A stretch of 64,000 nucleotides of DNA from Sabellastarte sp. h YS-2021 (Eukaryota; Annelida; Polychaeta; Sabellida; Sabellidae), in the NCBI GenBank assembly GCA_964017235.1, contig OZ024938.1, forward strand, positions 48,272,332-48,336,331. The letters run 5' to 3'. A model generated the notes under the pieces. That model did no database searches and was not told where the DNA came from. It saw only the letters and a program-made list of their open reading frames with translations. This document shows positions 49,401 through 61,400 of this stretch, piece after piece. How positions within the stretch are numbered: the stretch's first letter is position 1; each line of letters opens with the position of its first letter. The position numbers were made by a program, and so were the translations under genes.

Positions 49401-52400
49401 CTGATGGTTATATTGATGAACGAAAATTGGGCTCCTCATTAGGCGGTTCACAGTTTTTGACAAAAACAGGTTTATTTCATTTCTTTAGTTTTATAATCAT
49501 TATTAATTCAAGCACAAAAAGTGTTCAAAAGAAAGTGTAAATTAGATGTCATAGGTTTGAATTTGTTGTGACATCCTCCTTTATCTTTATTATAGCAATT
49601 TTTTTTATTGTATGAATTTTTCCTTTTACAGAACTGTTAACTATGTAATCCTGGTTTATCTCTTTTCAGTACATTTGAGGATTAAGAAACAGCCAATGAG
49701 TAAGTACCTTGTGACTGGAGATCCCATCTTACTTTGCTGTCATGCCACAGGCAGTCCTGAACCAGAATATTATGAATGGTGAATTTTTATATTTCATTTT
49801 AGATCTAATACAATATTACCTGTCGGTCTATTTCCTGGAAAGTTTTACTTGGAAATTTTGAATGTAGATTGTAAAATACTGAATAATGTTTTACTGTTTG
49901 GTTAAAATTTCACCAAAGCAATTATAGATCCAGAAAAAATTATAACCTTTGATTGCTTTATCAATACGGAAAAAAGACGGCAGTGTTTTGGACTTTTAAA
50001 AGTTTAAAATAGGTTCTATTGACTGGGATAAATTGTCACTTATAGTGGGTTGTTTGGTACATTTTGAGCTCGTGTTTCTGTATCTAATAAGAATGGGAAG
50101 TCAATGTATATGTAAACAGAGATAACCAAGAAGAAATAAAAATATTGCAATAATTTGCTATCCACCATGTAAACATATATGTTTCATTTGTTATATGTTT
50201 TCTTAGATTATTTACAAAATACAAAGTATTAAAACACTTTATTTCACAAGTTTTTATAACGAAAGCACAAATATTCTGCATCTTTGTTGTCATCAGAGGT
50301 GATGGTACTCCACTCATGAGCAGTAAATACCACCTGTAACATAGTTCTTTGCATATTTTTATGCCATGAACCCGTTAGTACCAGTTGTATGAAGACTTGG
50401 GAACGCAGCATTAACATTTAAAGAACTAACAATTGTAGGTAGATTAGATGGACAGATCTTGATGCTATTTCATGCAGTAAATTTACTGGCATGAGACAAA
50501 ATGGGACACTATACTAATTAGCAGAGTTTTAAAAGTGATCCTGTATCAGTGTCCATATGTATGCGGCTTACTACATCAAGTGGTCAATTTGCGACAGAGA
50601 TTTTTTCCCACCTCATTTATGTTTGGCTGTTGACATATGTCTGAATCAGGGGCCTTTAAATGGAAGCATTTGTAAAATATCAAACAAATACTTAATGACA
50701 ATGCAGCAACACATTTAATAAAAAATTCAGGGAGTAAATAAAAGCATTTTGAGGTTTCGTTACACTGTTAGTAATAATTACATTGTAGCTATGTATTTCC
50801 TCCATGTCTTAAATGTTAACTGTACAATTTAGGTAAATTACACGTCACCTTACTGTACAACACCTCCGTAACTTTGTTTCATACAAAAATGATAATTTCA
50901 TATTTAGTTGGCTGTAAAGAAATGAAAGTTTGCACAACTAAAACTTGATTGCTGGGTCTGAGTAATTAGAGGGGTTTAAAAATTAACCAACAATAAACTA
51001 ATTAAAGTTTTGTTTTACACAAGAGTTTGCTAACTTAATGTTAACTTTGAGATAACAAATTCGTTTGCAGAAAGAAGGATTTGGTTTACAGGCCCCTGAT
51101 GACACCCGACATTGGATTTGTGATGGCAATTTATTTGCTCTGACAGGGAAAAAATGGACAACAAGTAAATCACGGTGAAATTTTTAGAAAATTGTTTCAC
51201 CTGTTAACCTCCGGGATATATTCCCTTTCAAAATTTCAAAATTAATCTCTTAATTAGCTTGTCAGGTACCTACCTCGCTCTTTGCTGATCAACATTTACA
51301 ATAAATTCAAATTTACCATGGGTACCATATATTGCAGCAACAGTTACAGAAGCCAACTGTCGAACTGTGAAGATAATCAAATACTCCATAATAGTCTTAT
51401 TTACACATCTCTTACGGACCCTTTTGTTTGTTTTGTCTGTCAGTTTTTTCACTGGATATCTCTGAGAGAATTTGCAAACTTTGTAAACAGGATATAGATG
51501 ATGAAATTCGTTTTGTCTATGTTTGCCCTAAATTAGACTGTGAAAGACTGAAATGTTCAAATGTGCTAATCAGTGAAACTAAATCTTCATATCTGTGTCG
51601 CCTGACAAAGTGTCTGTTAAAACACTCTGAACACTTGTTTACTAGTATAGCATGCTTTGTTAACAAATTTTCAGTGATATAGTTTTTTAATAGGTACAAA
51701 GATGGCAATGTTTTATTTACATTACTTGGAAGTGGTGAAAGTCAGTTACAGATTGGAAATGCAACAACAGAAGATGCTGGTACCTATTCCTGTAGAGCAA
51801 ATAATGGTTACAGTGCTGTTAAATCAGATGAAGCTGCTGTTACAATCAAAGGTACTATCTAGGCAGTTACAAAATGTGTGTTAATGTAATGAATTGTTAT
51901 TTATTTAGGATACTGCTATGCTTACCTAGAACTGTGTTAACAAACTAGAAACACATCAAAAACGGGACGGATTTTAGTGCAATATATGATCCTATGTCAA
52001 ATGTGGCACCCATATAAAACAAAATATTAAGTGTCACTTTAAAATCTTTCATGTGCCCTATTCGCACTCCTTTGACAAGACACCTATATGTACACTTGTT
52101 TGGTAGGGAGATTCTTATTTGACCCTGAGTGATTCCCTAGCTTCTGGAAACATGCTGGAACATCCCTGATGTCTGGGAGGTGAAATATCTATGTCTTAGA
52201 AATTATGGTATAATATGTGATATTTGGTGCAGTTGCTGACTTACCAGATTGTTATCATATTATAATGACTTTTGTAGCTACTTTGGGACAAGGTAAGTTC
52301 TTTGCAACTATCCTTTGATCGTCACCGTATCATTTCATGGGAAATTAATTCCCAGAGTTATCCTCAAAGTTCACAGGAATATGTTATGATGGCTGTCCTG

Positions 52401-55400
52401 ATTACAGGATACTGAAGCTTATTAAACAGAATTTAGAACACAAGGAACAACTCACAAGCATCATTGTCACTGCTTCAGAAAACTCTGATTAACTCATAAA
52501 CTATACCCATGCTACTTGAAAATGGCCAATGACAATATAAACCACATGAATTTCCAACAGCATAATTCGTTTCATGGTCGAAAGTTGAAGTAGGAATACC
52601 TAGGGGAGGGGGAGAAACGCAGGTCAAGCACAATAGTAACTGAGGAATTGCTGTCATAGCTGAAGAAAACCGAAGCCAGCAAGACACGTAGCAGCCAATT
52701 AGAGGCAATATCACCAAAGTCAACAGACAGTCCAAGAAGTCTGATGGCCTAGTAGACTATGTGAGTGAGGCTCATGAATAGCAGCATCTGAAATGATTCA
52801 AGACTGAATGTTTGAAGTTGAATCAATACATTATCAAGTCCCAGAATTGAGGCAGGCTACACGTGTATTAACAGTCAAATTCAATCCACCCAGGTTACTA
52901 GTCTCATCTCCCAGACTGGCTTTACCAGTGTCCACAATCACTCACCAACTAACACTGCTAGAATTTTGGATATCTATGAATACTACCGGCACAGAATGGA
53001 CCACAACAAAGCCAAACTCTCCATCAGGAGAAACCTCAGGCACAGAAGATTTAATGAAACATTAACGAATACCATTAGCAATTTAGCCATGCACGGTAAG
53101 ATGCTGTGTTTCCCATCCAACCTCCTGATATCTACAATGTTGATTTAAGGCGACCAACTAAAATGACACAGAGCAGGAGGAGTGAGTGATGAAGTAGGGA
53201 TGAGGCCATGTTGAAGTTTATATCTATGTTCTTTCCCAATTCTTTCAAAAACAATTATATAGGTGCCTGATGATTAAAACTCACAACACTTAAAATAATA
53301 TAATTCCCTGCCCTTGTGGATTATGTCAGTCATTTCTGCGTAAAAGCTCAAATATGGTTGTCATTCCTTTCTACAGTAAGCATTACTTAACATTTTCTGC
53401 CGTTCTCTCAGTTTCTTCGTAGAAAACACCCACATAAACACATTTTAGGGCTGTTAAACCAGCAAAAGTCTGTGTATATCCTTTTGTGGCAGCACTAGGG
53501 TTAGAGTTTTGTGTTTGTTTGGGTGGGTGAAGTTTTGTATCATTATTTAATAAAAATCACTATCTATATATATATTATTTCATTATTTAATTTGATGCCA
53601 TATCTACTAAAGCTACTCAGGTTTCCATATAAAGTGTTCATGTAAAGTGTGAAAGTCCATTAAAACTCACACAGCACAGCCAAGGTTCACATAGTGCAAA
53701 TTAGGCTCATTAATTGATTCACAGGTATTGCACTACTTCTCATGATAAAATTATGATTTTCATATATTTTCAACATAATGATTTGGATAAAACTTTAGTA
53801 CATAATAGCTAAGATACATACCTATCTAATGAGCTATTACACGTTAAAATATGTTGAGCAAAAATCAAGATATAGAGGTTTAAAGTTCAAAAAGCGTCAA
53901 AAAATAGGATCATAATTGATTCTTTCTTCTACGATATGTCACATTGGATGATTTTATTTTGAAATTCATTGTTTCAACAGATAATAAAGCAGATCTTTGT
54001 CAGTCCACACCACAATCCAAGATAATCAAACTGCCTGATGGATGTTCATGGAATGGAGTGACCCAATTAGATCAAGGAGGATGCTCTGGGTCACCATGCC
54101 GTGGTAATGGATCTCTTGATGGAAAATGTGGAACCTCAACAGATCACTGCTGCTCTCCGATTTCATATTCGAGGGTGGACATACCCTGCACCAATAATGT
54201 CAGCCTACCTGTGTTACTGGTCACAGGCTGTGGTTGTTCAAAATGTGCCGAGTCATCCAAAATGTTGCATGGGAAGGTTAAAGGCATGTTAAACAAATTA
54301 ACCTATTGTTTTTAGCATATGATTCACAACTTTTAAATTTCACTCAAATGACTTAGCTTGACTTGAATCAAACCAAATGGAAGATCAGAGAGAATATTGT
54401 TCAACTACTGTGATAGAGAATTGAATAACTTTGTGTTTTTTGTCTCTAATATTGACAGGGGTATTTCAGAAAAACACTCCAATCAAGTGGCCTATCAAAA
54501 TATACAGTATGTGTGAAAGGACTTTGAAAAGGGCGCTCGAAAGGATGTCAAATATTGCTAAAATTAACCTTTTGTATCTACACATGATCACTAATAACGT
54601 TTGATGAAAACATATTGTGTTTATTAAAGTTTGTAAAAAGGTGAGTAAATAAGAATAGTCACATAAACCAGACTTATTTCATTGAATTCAGAACAAAATA
54701 TATAAACACATCAAGCTAACATACTGGTATACGATAACTTTCAATTTGTGTATTAAACCCAACTGTCTTGTATTTCTAGGAGTTGGTGGAAGGGATGAAA
54801 AATATATTTCCATCTACTTAAATGGTGAAAATGTAGCCAGAAGTCAAGCAGATGGTACATTTAAACTTCAAATACCAAGTGATATAACCAGACTTACACT
54901 ACTACTGAAAGATGACATTTATAAACAATACATGGATACATTATCTGTAGTCATTGTGCCTGCTGAATCATCTGGAAACGTCCACATAACAATAAGAATG
55001 GTTAAAAGGGGAGCTGAAGTTAAAGTAATGGCAAATGAGGAATCTGAAGTTGCAGTGACGTCCCCAGACTCTGGAAAGACTATCGCAGAAGTGCTAATCC
55101 CCGCAGATTCAGTTTATACCCCAGATGGAGAGCCTTATACAGTTAGAATATTCAACTTTTATTTTCAGCTAATATAGGATCTGTTTGTTTGTGTGTCATG
55201 CGTGTCTGCACGCATAACTTAAAAGCTTTGCATCATATCTGGGACACATTTTCATGGCAACGGTTTTTTCCTTCACCACTAATCACAGGCATTGGTTTGA
55301 GAATTCCTATGTTATTATGTTGCACATTTATATTTCTTACCAAGATAACAGTAAGGTGTCTAACCAGTTTCCTTTGTTATATTGTGCAAAATTGTGCAAT

Positions 55401-58400
55401 CCTTCTTAGTAAGCGGCTGAGCTGTGAATAACTGTTTCAAATATGTATATTTACTGCATGCGCTGGGCCATTGTGTAATTTGTAATTAATTCTTTCTCAA
55501 AGTTTGTAATGCCCAGGACAGAGGGGTGTATTTTTAATAATAATACTGAATTAAATAACATCACTTTCACTAACGTTATAAAACACTTAAAGATTAACAA
55601 CAAATTACATTATATCATTACTCATGATCAGTGTAAATCTCAAAAAACACCTTTTAACATAATGACACAATAAATGGGTTTTACGGCTTTGTCTCTGAGT
55701 CAGCACTACAGAGTCACACTAACAGCAATGTAAGGGATGTGTTTTGTCTGTTACTATCCTCAACACACTGTATATGGTCCAAATATCAGGATATACCGAC
55801 CAGGATATATATATATATGTTACATCATCAAGAGAACATATATCTACAGAGCTTCTGTTAATTTTTTGTTGCATTAAAATCGAAATTTACAATTGAAGTT
55901 TTAATATTTTCTGGAGTCCCTGTATATAAAACAAGTTTTATTTTTGCATTCTTTCTAAAGTTTGGGCTTATTTTAGTATTCATAAAAATGATGGACAATA
56001 AAAGTAACATAGCCCTGATTAGGCATACTAAAAGTATTTAACTTATGAAGATAAACAATACTCATGCGACCTACTGTCATCCCAGTAAACATTAGAAACA
56101 TTTTAAAATGGTTTAAACGTTTTTACCATATCTTATGGTTTTCTAAACGTTTCCAAGCAAACCTTTACACTGTAATGTTTGAAAAACGTTTTCTAAATAT
56201 CCTTTACACAAACTTTTTTTACTGAAACATTTATTAAATGTTCATAAAATAACTCAAGAAGTCAGGTTTGACTGGAAACATTTTTGCAACATTTATAATA
56301 TAGCTAAAGAAATGAAGGCTATGTTAGAGAAATGTTTTTCAAACATTCATCATGAAATGTTTATAGACAGTACACATAAAATGTTTTAAAAACATTGTTG
56401 ATCAAATGTTTTAATACCATTCTGTCAAAAACGATTTTAAACCCCTATTTTCAGAATGCTTATCAAACTTTCACCTTCAAACATGTCTAAGCAATGATGA
56501 AGGTGAGCAATAATAGGGGGTTTTAGAGGACTTCGTCAAAAATTGCCCCACATGCAATGCCCAATAGTAGAAATTGAATGGGGGCAGAATTTTAACCCAC
56601 CATCTTACAATTTCTGACATAGAAATAATATTTTCATTATTGAGGAACCTTAAAAAGATATTGAATTTGACCCCTGACCCCATTATGATTCAGATATTAA
56701 TATGTTCATTTGTAACGTTTTTCTAATATTTATCATTAAATGCTTGATAAACGGAAAACAAAAAACGTTAAATACATTCTATGATAAATGGTTTTCGTAC
56801 CCATCATTTTTCAACCTTTGCAAAACGTTTCCTATCAAACATTTGCAAAACCCCAAAAATGTTTACTGGGATCTTCATTCATATTATATTTCTTGGTATT
56901 CATCATTTGGGAAGTTATCTTATTGTATGTTTGTAGGGTCTGGTGTCTTTAACAGTTGGAGTAGTTGATCCAAATGACATATCATCTCTGGCAACTGCAC
57001 CTGGTGACTTCTCTACAGTAAATGAAGAAGGGGAATTAGAAAGGTTAACGAGTGCAGGCAGGTTGCTTAAAATTGTACTGAAATGCGGAAATAGTGATAA
57101 CTATGTACACTATCAGACTTCATAGTCACATAGTTAACTTACGTTTAGATATTTTTTTATCAAAAAACATATTATCCAAAAATTAAAAGGAATTACAAAT
57201 ATGGGTCATTCATTAACAAAAGGTAAATTAGATATATTAGTCCTCCTTCTTACTCAGTTAGGGCAAATTAGTGCAGTGGTAACACAGTCGCATCCTACCT
57301 CTGAGATCAGCGTTAAAATCCCACCTGACCTCATGCAGGAAAGCTGGTAGTTGTTTGCTGTGTCAGCAGTTGACAGTATAGAACCATGGCCAACTATATG
57401 TACTGGTTCCCTCTGCCGTCTAATTACTTTTCAAAATATAAAAGGTACAAGGTGTGATGTGAAACACTACACAATCTTACTCAGCATAACATAAATCTAG
57501 TCTCGCATCTCAGCAAAGAGGAGTGACCTTGTTTTAATGAATAATGCTAAACTACAATAATGAAATATTTATTGTAGTTTATACACCCCAAAAGTACTTT
57601 CAAAACAATGGAAGAATAAGCATAATCAATTTCAAATTGGATTCAAAAAATGCGATTGGTCACAATAAAAAAAATAATATTCCATGTTGTCAGTTTTGGT
57701 GCATACACTACTTTCTGTGCTTTTAAGTTCAATACATTTTGTATTTATTCCATTACAACACATTTTGATCCACATTATCCTGGCAGTTTTAGCCATGTCA
57801 GTTAAAGATACCATTCTCAGTTAAGGTTCGAACCCCAAAGTGAAATATGAGGGGTAAAGGATCAACACCAGTTTGAAGCTTTATTTTCACTTGTTAGTAT
57901 ATTGATAATTGCATAAGTTCATAGAAAAAACAGATCATGGAATTTAAAAAAAATATCTTATGAAAACTACAGTGACCTAAAGGTCAAGCAAGTAAGAAGA
58001 AATCAGTAGTCATAAAGATACAACAATATAACATTTTACATAAACACTGATTAACGTACATTTTTATACCCAATTCAAGGTTACATGCCAACATAATTAA
58101 GTCATTACCATCCTTCCATTTGATTAACATGTCCAGATACAAGATGATTCAAGGTTTGCCAACATTCGTAAATTATACAATCGTTATCGGGCGCCAGCAT
58201 CTTTATTACTCTAACCACAAAGATAATCCCTTAGGCAAAGGATACTCCCGCAAAGGTCTACTTATTAAAGAAATCCAAAAAATTGCCCCTTTAAGATTAC
58301 ATTTCACTATAAACTTGTGTGTACCCAATAAGACACAACCAAATGAGTGACTACTATTATCTGATCAAATTTGAGAGAGGATACCAGTGCCCATCTAGAA

Positions 58401-61400
58401 TATCGGGTTAAATATTTAAATACCTTAATATGTAACAGTGTTAAGTCAGCCACAGTAGAAATATCCCAAATGACCAAGCAGGCTCTTAACAGGGCCGTAC
58501 TATGAAACCCCCACCCCCAATAATAGGGCTGAAACAGAGATTGCTTTGAGACAAGATGTTAAACCTTATTCCATAAAAAGACAAAGGACAACTTTTCAGG
58601 ACACATCAACAGTGCTCACATAGAAGTAGTATGTATATAAAAAAGGAGTAAAATGTTATCAAAACAAGAGATTTCAAAGTGAATATCCTGCCTTTTAAAG
58701 TTAGGACTCTCCCCTGCCACATATTTAATATGCTTTTAATCTTGTCAGTTGTATCAGCAATATTTTGCTTTATCATTTTCTCTTGATTCACTAAACACAT
58801 CATATACCAAGGACTTAATATGGTGTGTAAACGATAAAATGCCGAAGTCATAATTTAAGATAACAGAAACATTTTTGGTCTTTTTCTTCCAATTTTAATC
58901 TTGCACAGAGATAAACTCCCCAATGAGTCTCAAGGCATATTTTACTGTTTTACGTGGTTAGAATGGACTATCACAGAAGTGATGACTTCCTGTAGGTTAT
59001 AGAAACAAGAAAGCACTAAGCTAACACCTTAAATCTAGTAAAGTTTTTTTTTACTGTTTTACTTGGTCAGAAAGGAATATCACAGAAGTGATAAGTTCCT
59101 GCAGGTTGTAGAAACAAGAGAGCATTAAGCTAACACATTAAACCTATTGAAATCTTAAAGAACTTAGATTGATAGCCATTGTTGGCAACACAGCTTTCAG
59201 TATTACTGTAGAGACTGGATATTTATTTTTGAAAATTCGGACCAAATCCATAGGATTTTAGGTAACTGCATTTGTGTATGTTTATATCGTCTATTATGTC
59301 TGTCATAGGTCTTGTATTTTCTTCACAAAATCTTTTTGGTTTGTATCCAACTTGGTCTGTGCTTATAATATGTGAAATGGAAATCTGTTTGCAAGAACTT
59401 TCAAAATTATTTCTTTATTTTTATTGGTGTCAAATGAGACTAGTTCACATTATAATTCGGTGTTTTCTATGGCTAAAATAAAATCCTTGGTCTGAGTAAC
59501 ACTAAAACATTAATAATTTCAGGAATGCTGGCTATAGACTTGAAAAATGAAAATGGAGATCCATTGTCCATCCCAGGCGAAGTCACAATTTCAGTAACAT
59601 CAGAACAAATAGGGAACATGACAACAGAAAATGGAATTTCCAACATGAAATTCTGGCAACTGAATCACTTTACCGGAAGTTGGGAATATGTTGCAGATGT
59701 TATAAAAAGCGAGCAGAAAACTCGGAAAAGGAGACAAATTACAGGGGATACTTTTGGCCAGAATGTTTTCACAACAAAAATACGTGGCATATCTGTTGAA
59801 ACAGTATGGTACAACCTCGATATTAAGGTTGATATGGGATGTTTCTCTAAAATTAGAGTGTTTCAAAGCAGTGGATTTATAGAAGAAGATCAAATTTCTG
59901 GTGCTAGAGTTGGAATTATTGTTGAAGATGTTTCAAATAACTTGAGATCCCTCTCAACTTTCAGGGCACGGTCAGACTCTACGGAAGAAAAGACCGCAGG
60001 ATACTGTATTAGTCATCCATGTATTACTGGGAGTATTGAGACTGTCGGTAATCAGTTTAAAGCATCTTATTTTGTTGATTTCAATGGGAAAGAAATGAAA
60101 CCAGCAACGGTCAATATTGGAATAAGTGACAGTCTTAAATCAAAGTTGGGGTATGAAATAAGAGATAATATAATAGAAGTTGATGATGTTGTAGTAGATG
60201 ATGATGACAATGGGCCATATTATTATCGAGACAGCTGGGATTCAAGTAACAAGTGTTCGTCAGCAACTTTTACTGAGAATCATTTCCGATTTTATGATGA
60301 TAGCAGTTGTTTTAAATCGTACACAACACTTGAAACTCCCATTGGTGATGGAAAATGCGAACCTGATAACTATTTATTGTGGCACAGTCCCACCACACAA
60401 CGTTTTTCTTTAATTTACAAATATAGGGTCTGTTTTGTAAAAGTTGGTCTGGAATCTGTTTCACCCCTTCCAATGAAAATTAGAGTTACATCAAAGGAAA
60501 AGGTTCCAAGAAAAGACAACAATAGAAATATATTTGGCACAAGGGATGGGTGCAATGAAAATTTCACAAAAGCAGTTTGTCTGGAATTCAAAGATCCGTC
60601 TCGAATTGGATGCAGTATTGAAGAGCCACATGATATAACAAACTCTTCCATAACAATTGTCATTGAGGGAATCAACACAGAACGGTATCAAATGAGTGAT
60701 ATAAGTTTTCGTCTATATAAGGATCACAACAAGGAAATATATAGTACGTCAAACTCAATCAGTATTGGTATATCTGCTGGATCTAATTATGGTTCGGATT
60801 ATGGAATATATTGCAGTTTAAATCCAGATAAATCTGTTGCATATGTTGCAGCAGCAGAAGAATGTAAATATGCAGGTGATACAGATGGAGGATGGGCAGT
60901 AAAATTTACTGGTATGATCACCTAATTTCAGTCTCAGTAGTATTCCATCCAGTTTTCATTATCTAAGAGTGTTTTGTATTGGCACATTTCTGTGGATTCG
61001 CAAGTGATGCAAAACATGTTAAAATAGACAACTGTTCTTCAGAATCATTGACCACTCCCTAATCAAGTTATGTTAAATGATCAGTGTTATGATGTGCACA
61101 TGAAGGTTCAAAATATAGTATCACTCAGGCAGAATTATTTGTTTATTTGGGGTTTTACGTCGCTTTCAACACTGTACAGGTCATATCACGACGGGTAGTT
61201 GGAAGGGCAGAGGAAACCAGTACATAGAGTTCGCTAGGGTTGTGTACTGTAAACTGCCGACCAACGGCAAGCAACTACCAGCTTTCCCACTTGAGGCCGT
61301 GCGGGGATCGAACCCCGGCCTCAGAGGTGGGAGGTGAGAGTGTTACCACTCTGCCACCGTGGCCCCTCTCAGGCAGAATTAAACCAATGCAGCAAATGTA

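Larger units (their letters stand above)
57058..59522. other. GC-AG intron
   Basis: It begins GCAGGTTG and ends ATTTCAG. It holds a young SINE1 (57,258), a LINE fragment (58,600-58,800) and a 109-bp tandem duplication (58,941). A plus open frame at 58,120-58,350 is unrecognised. Confidence 0.6.

Noticed and set aside
52808-53148. Overlapping plus-strand open frames
   Set aside because: Two frames are open over the same stretch, with no domain and no matching phase for the host gene.
58120-58350. 76-codon plus-strand open frame
   Set aside because: Could be antisense of LINE debris near 58.6 kb. No domain recognised on either strand.
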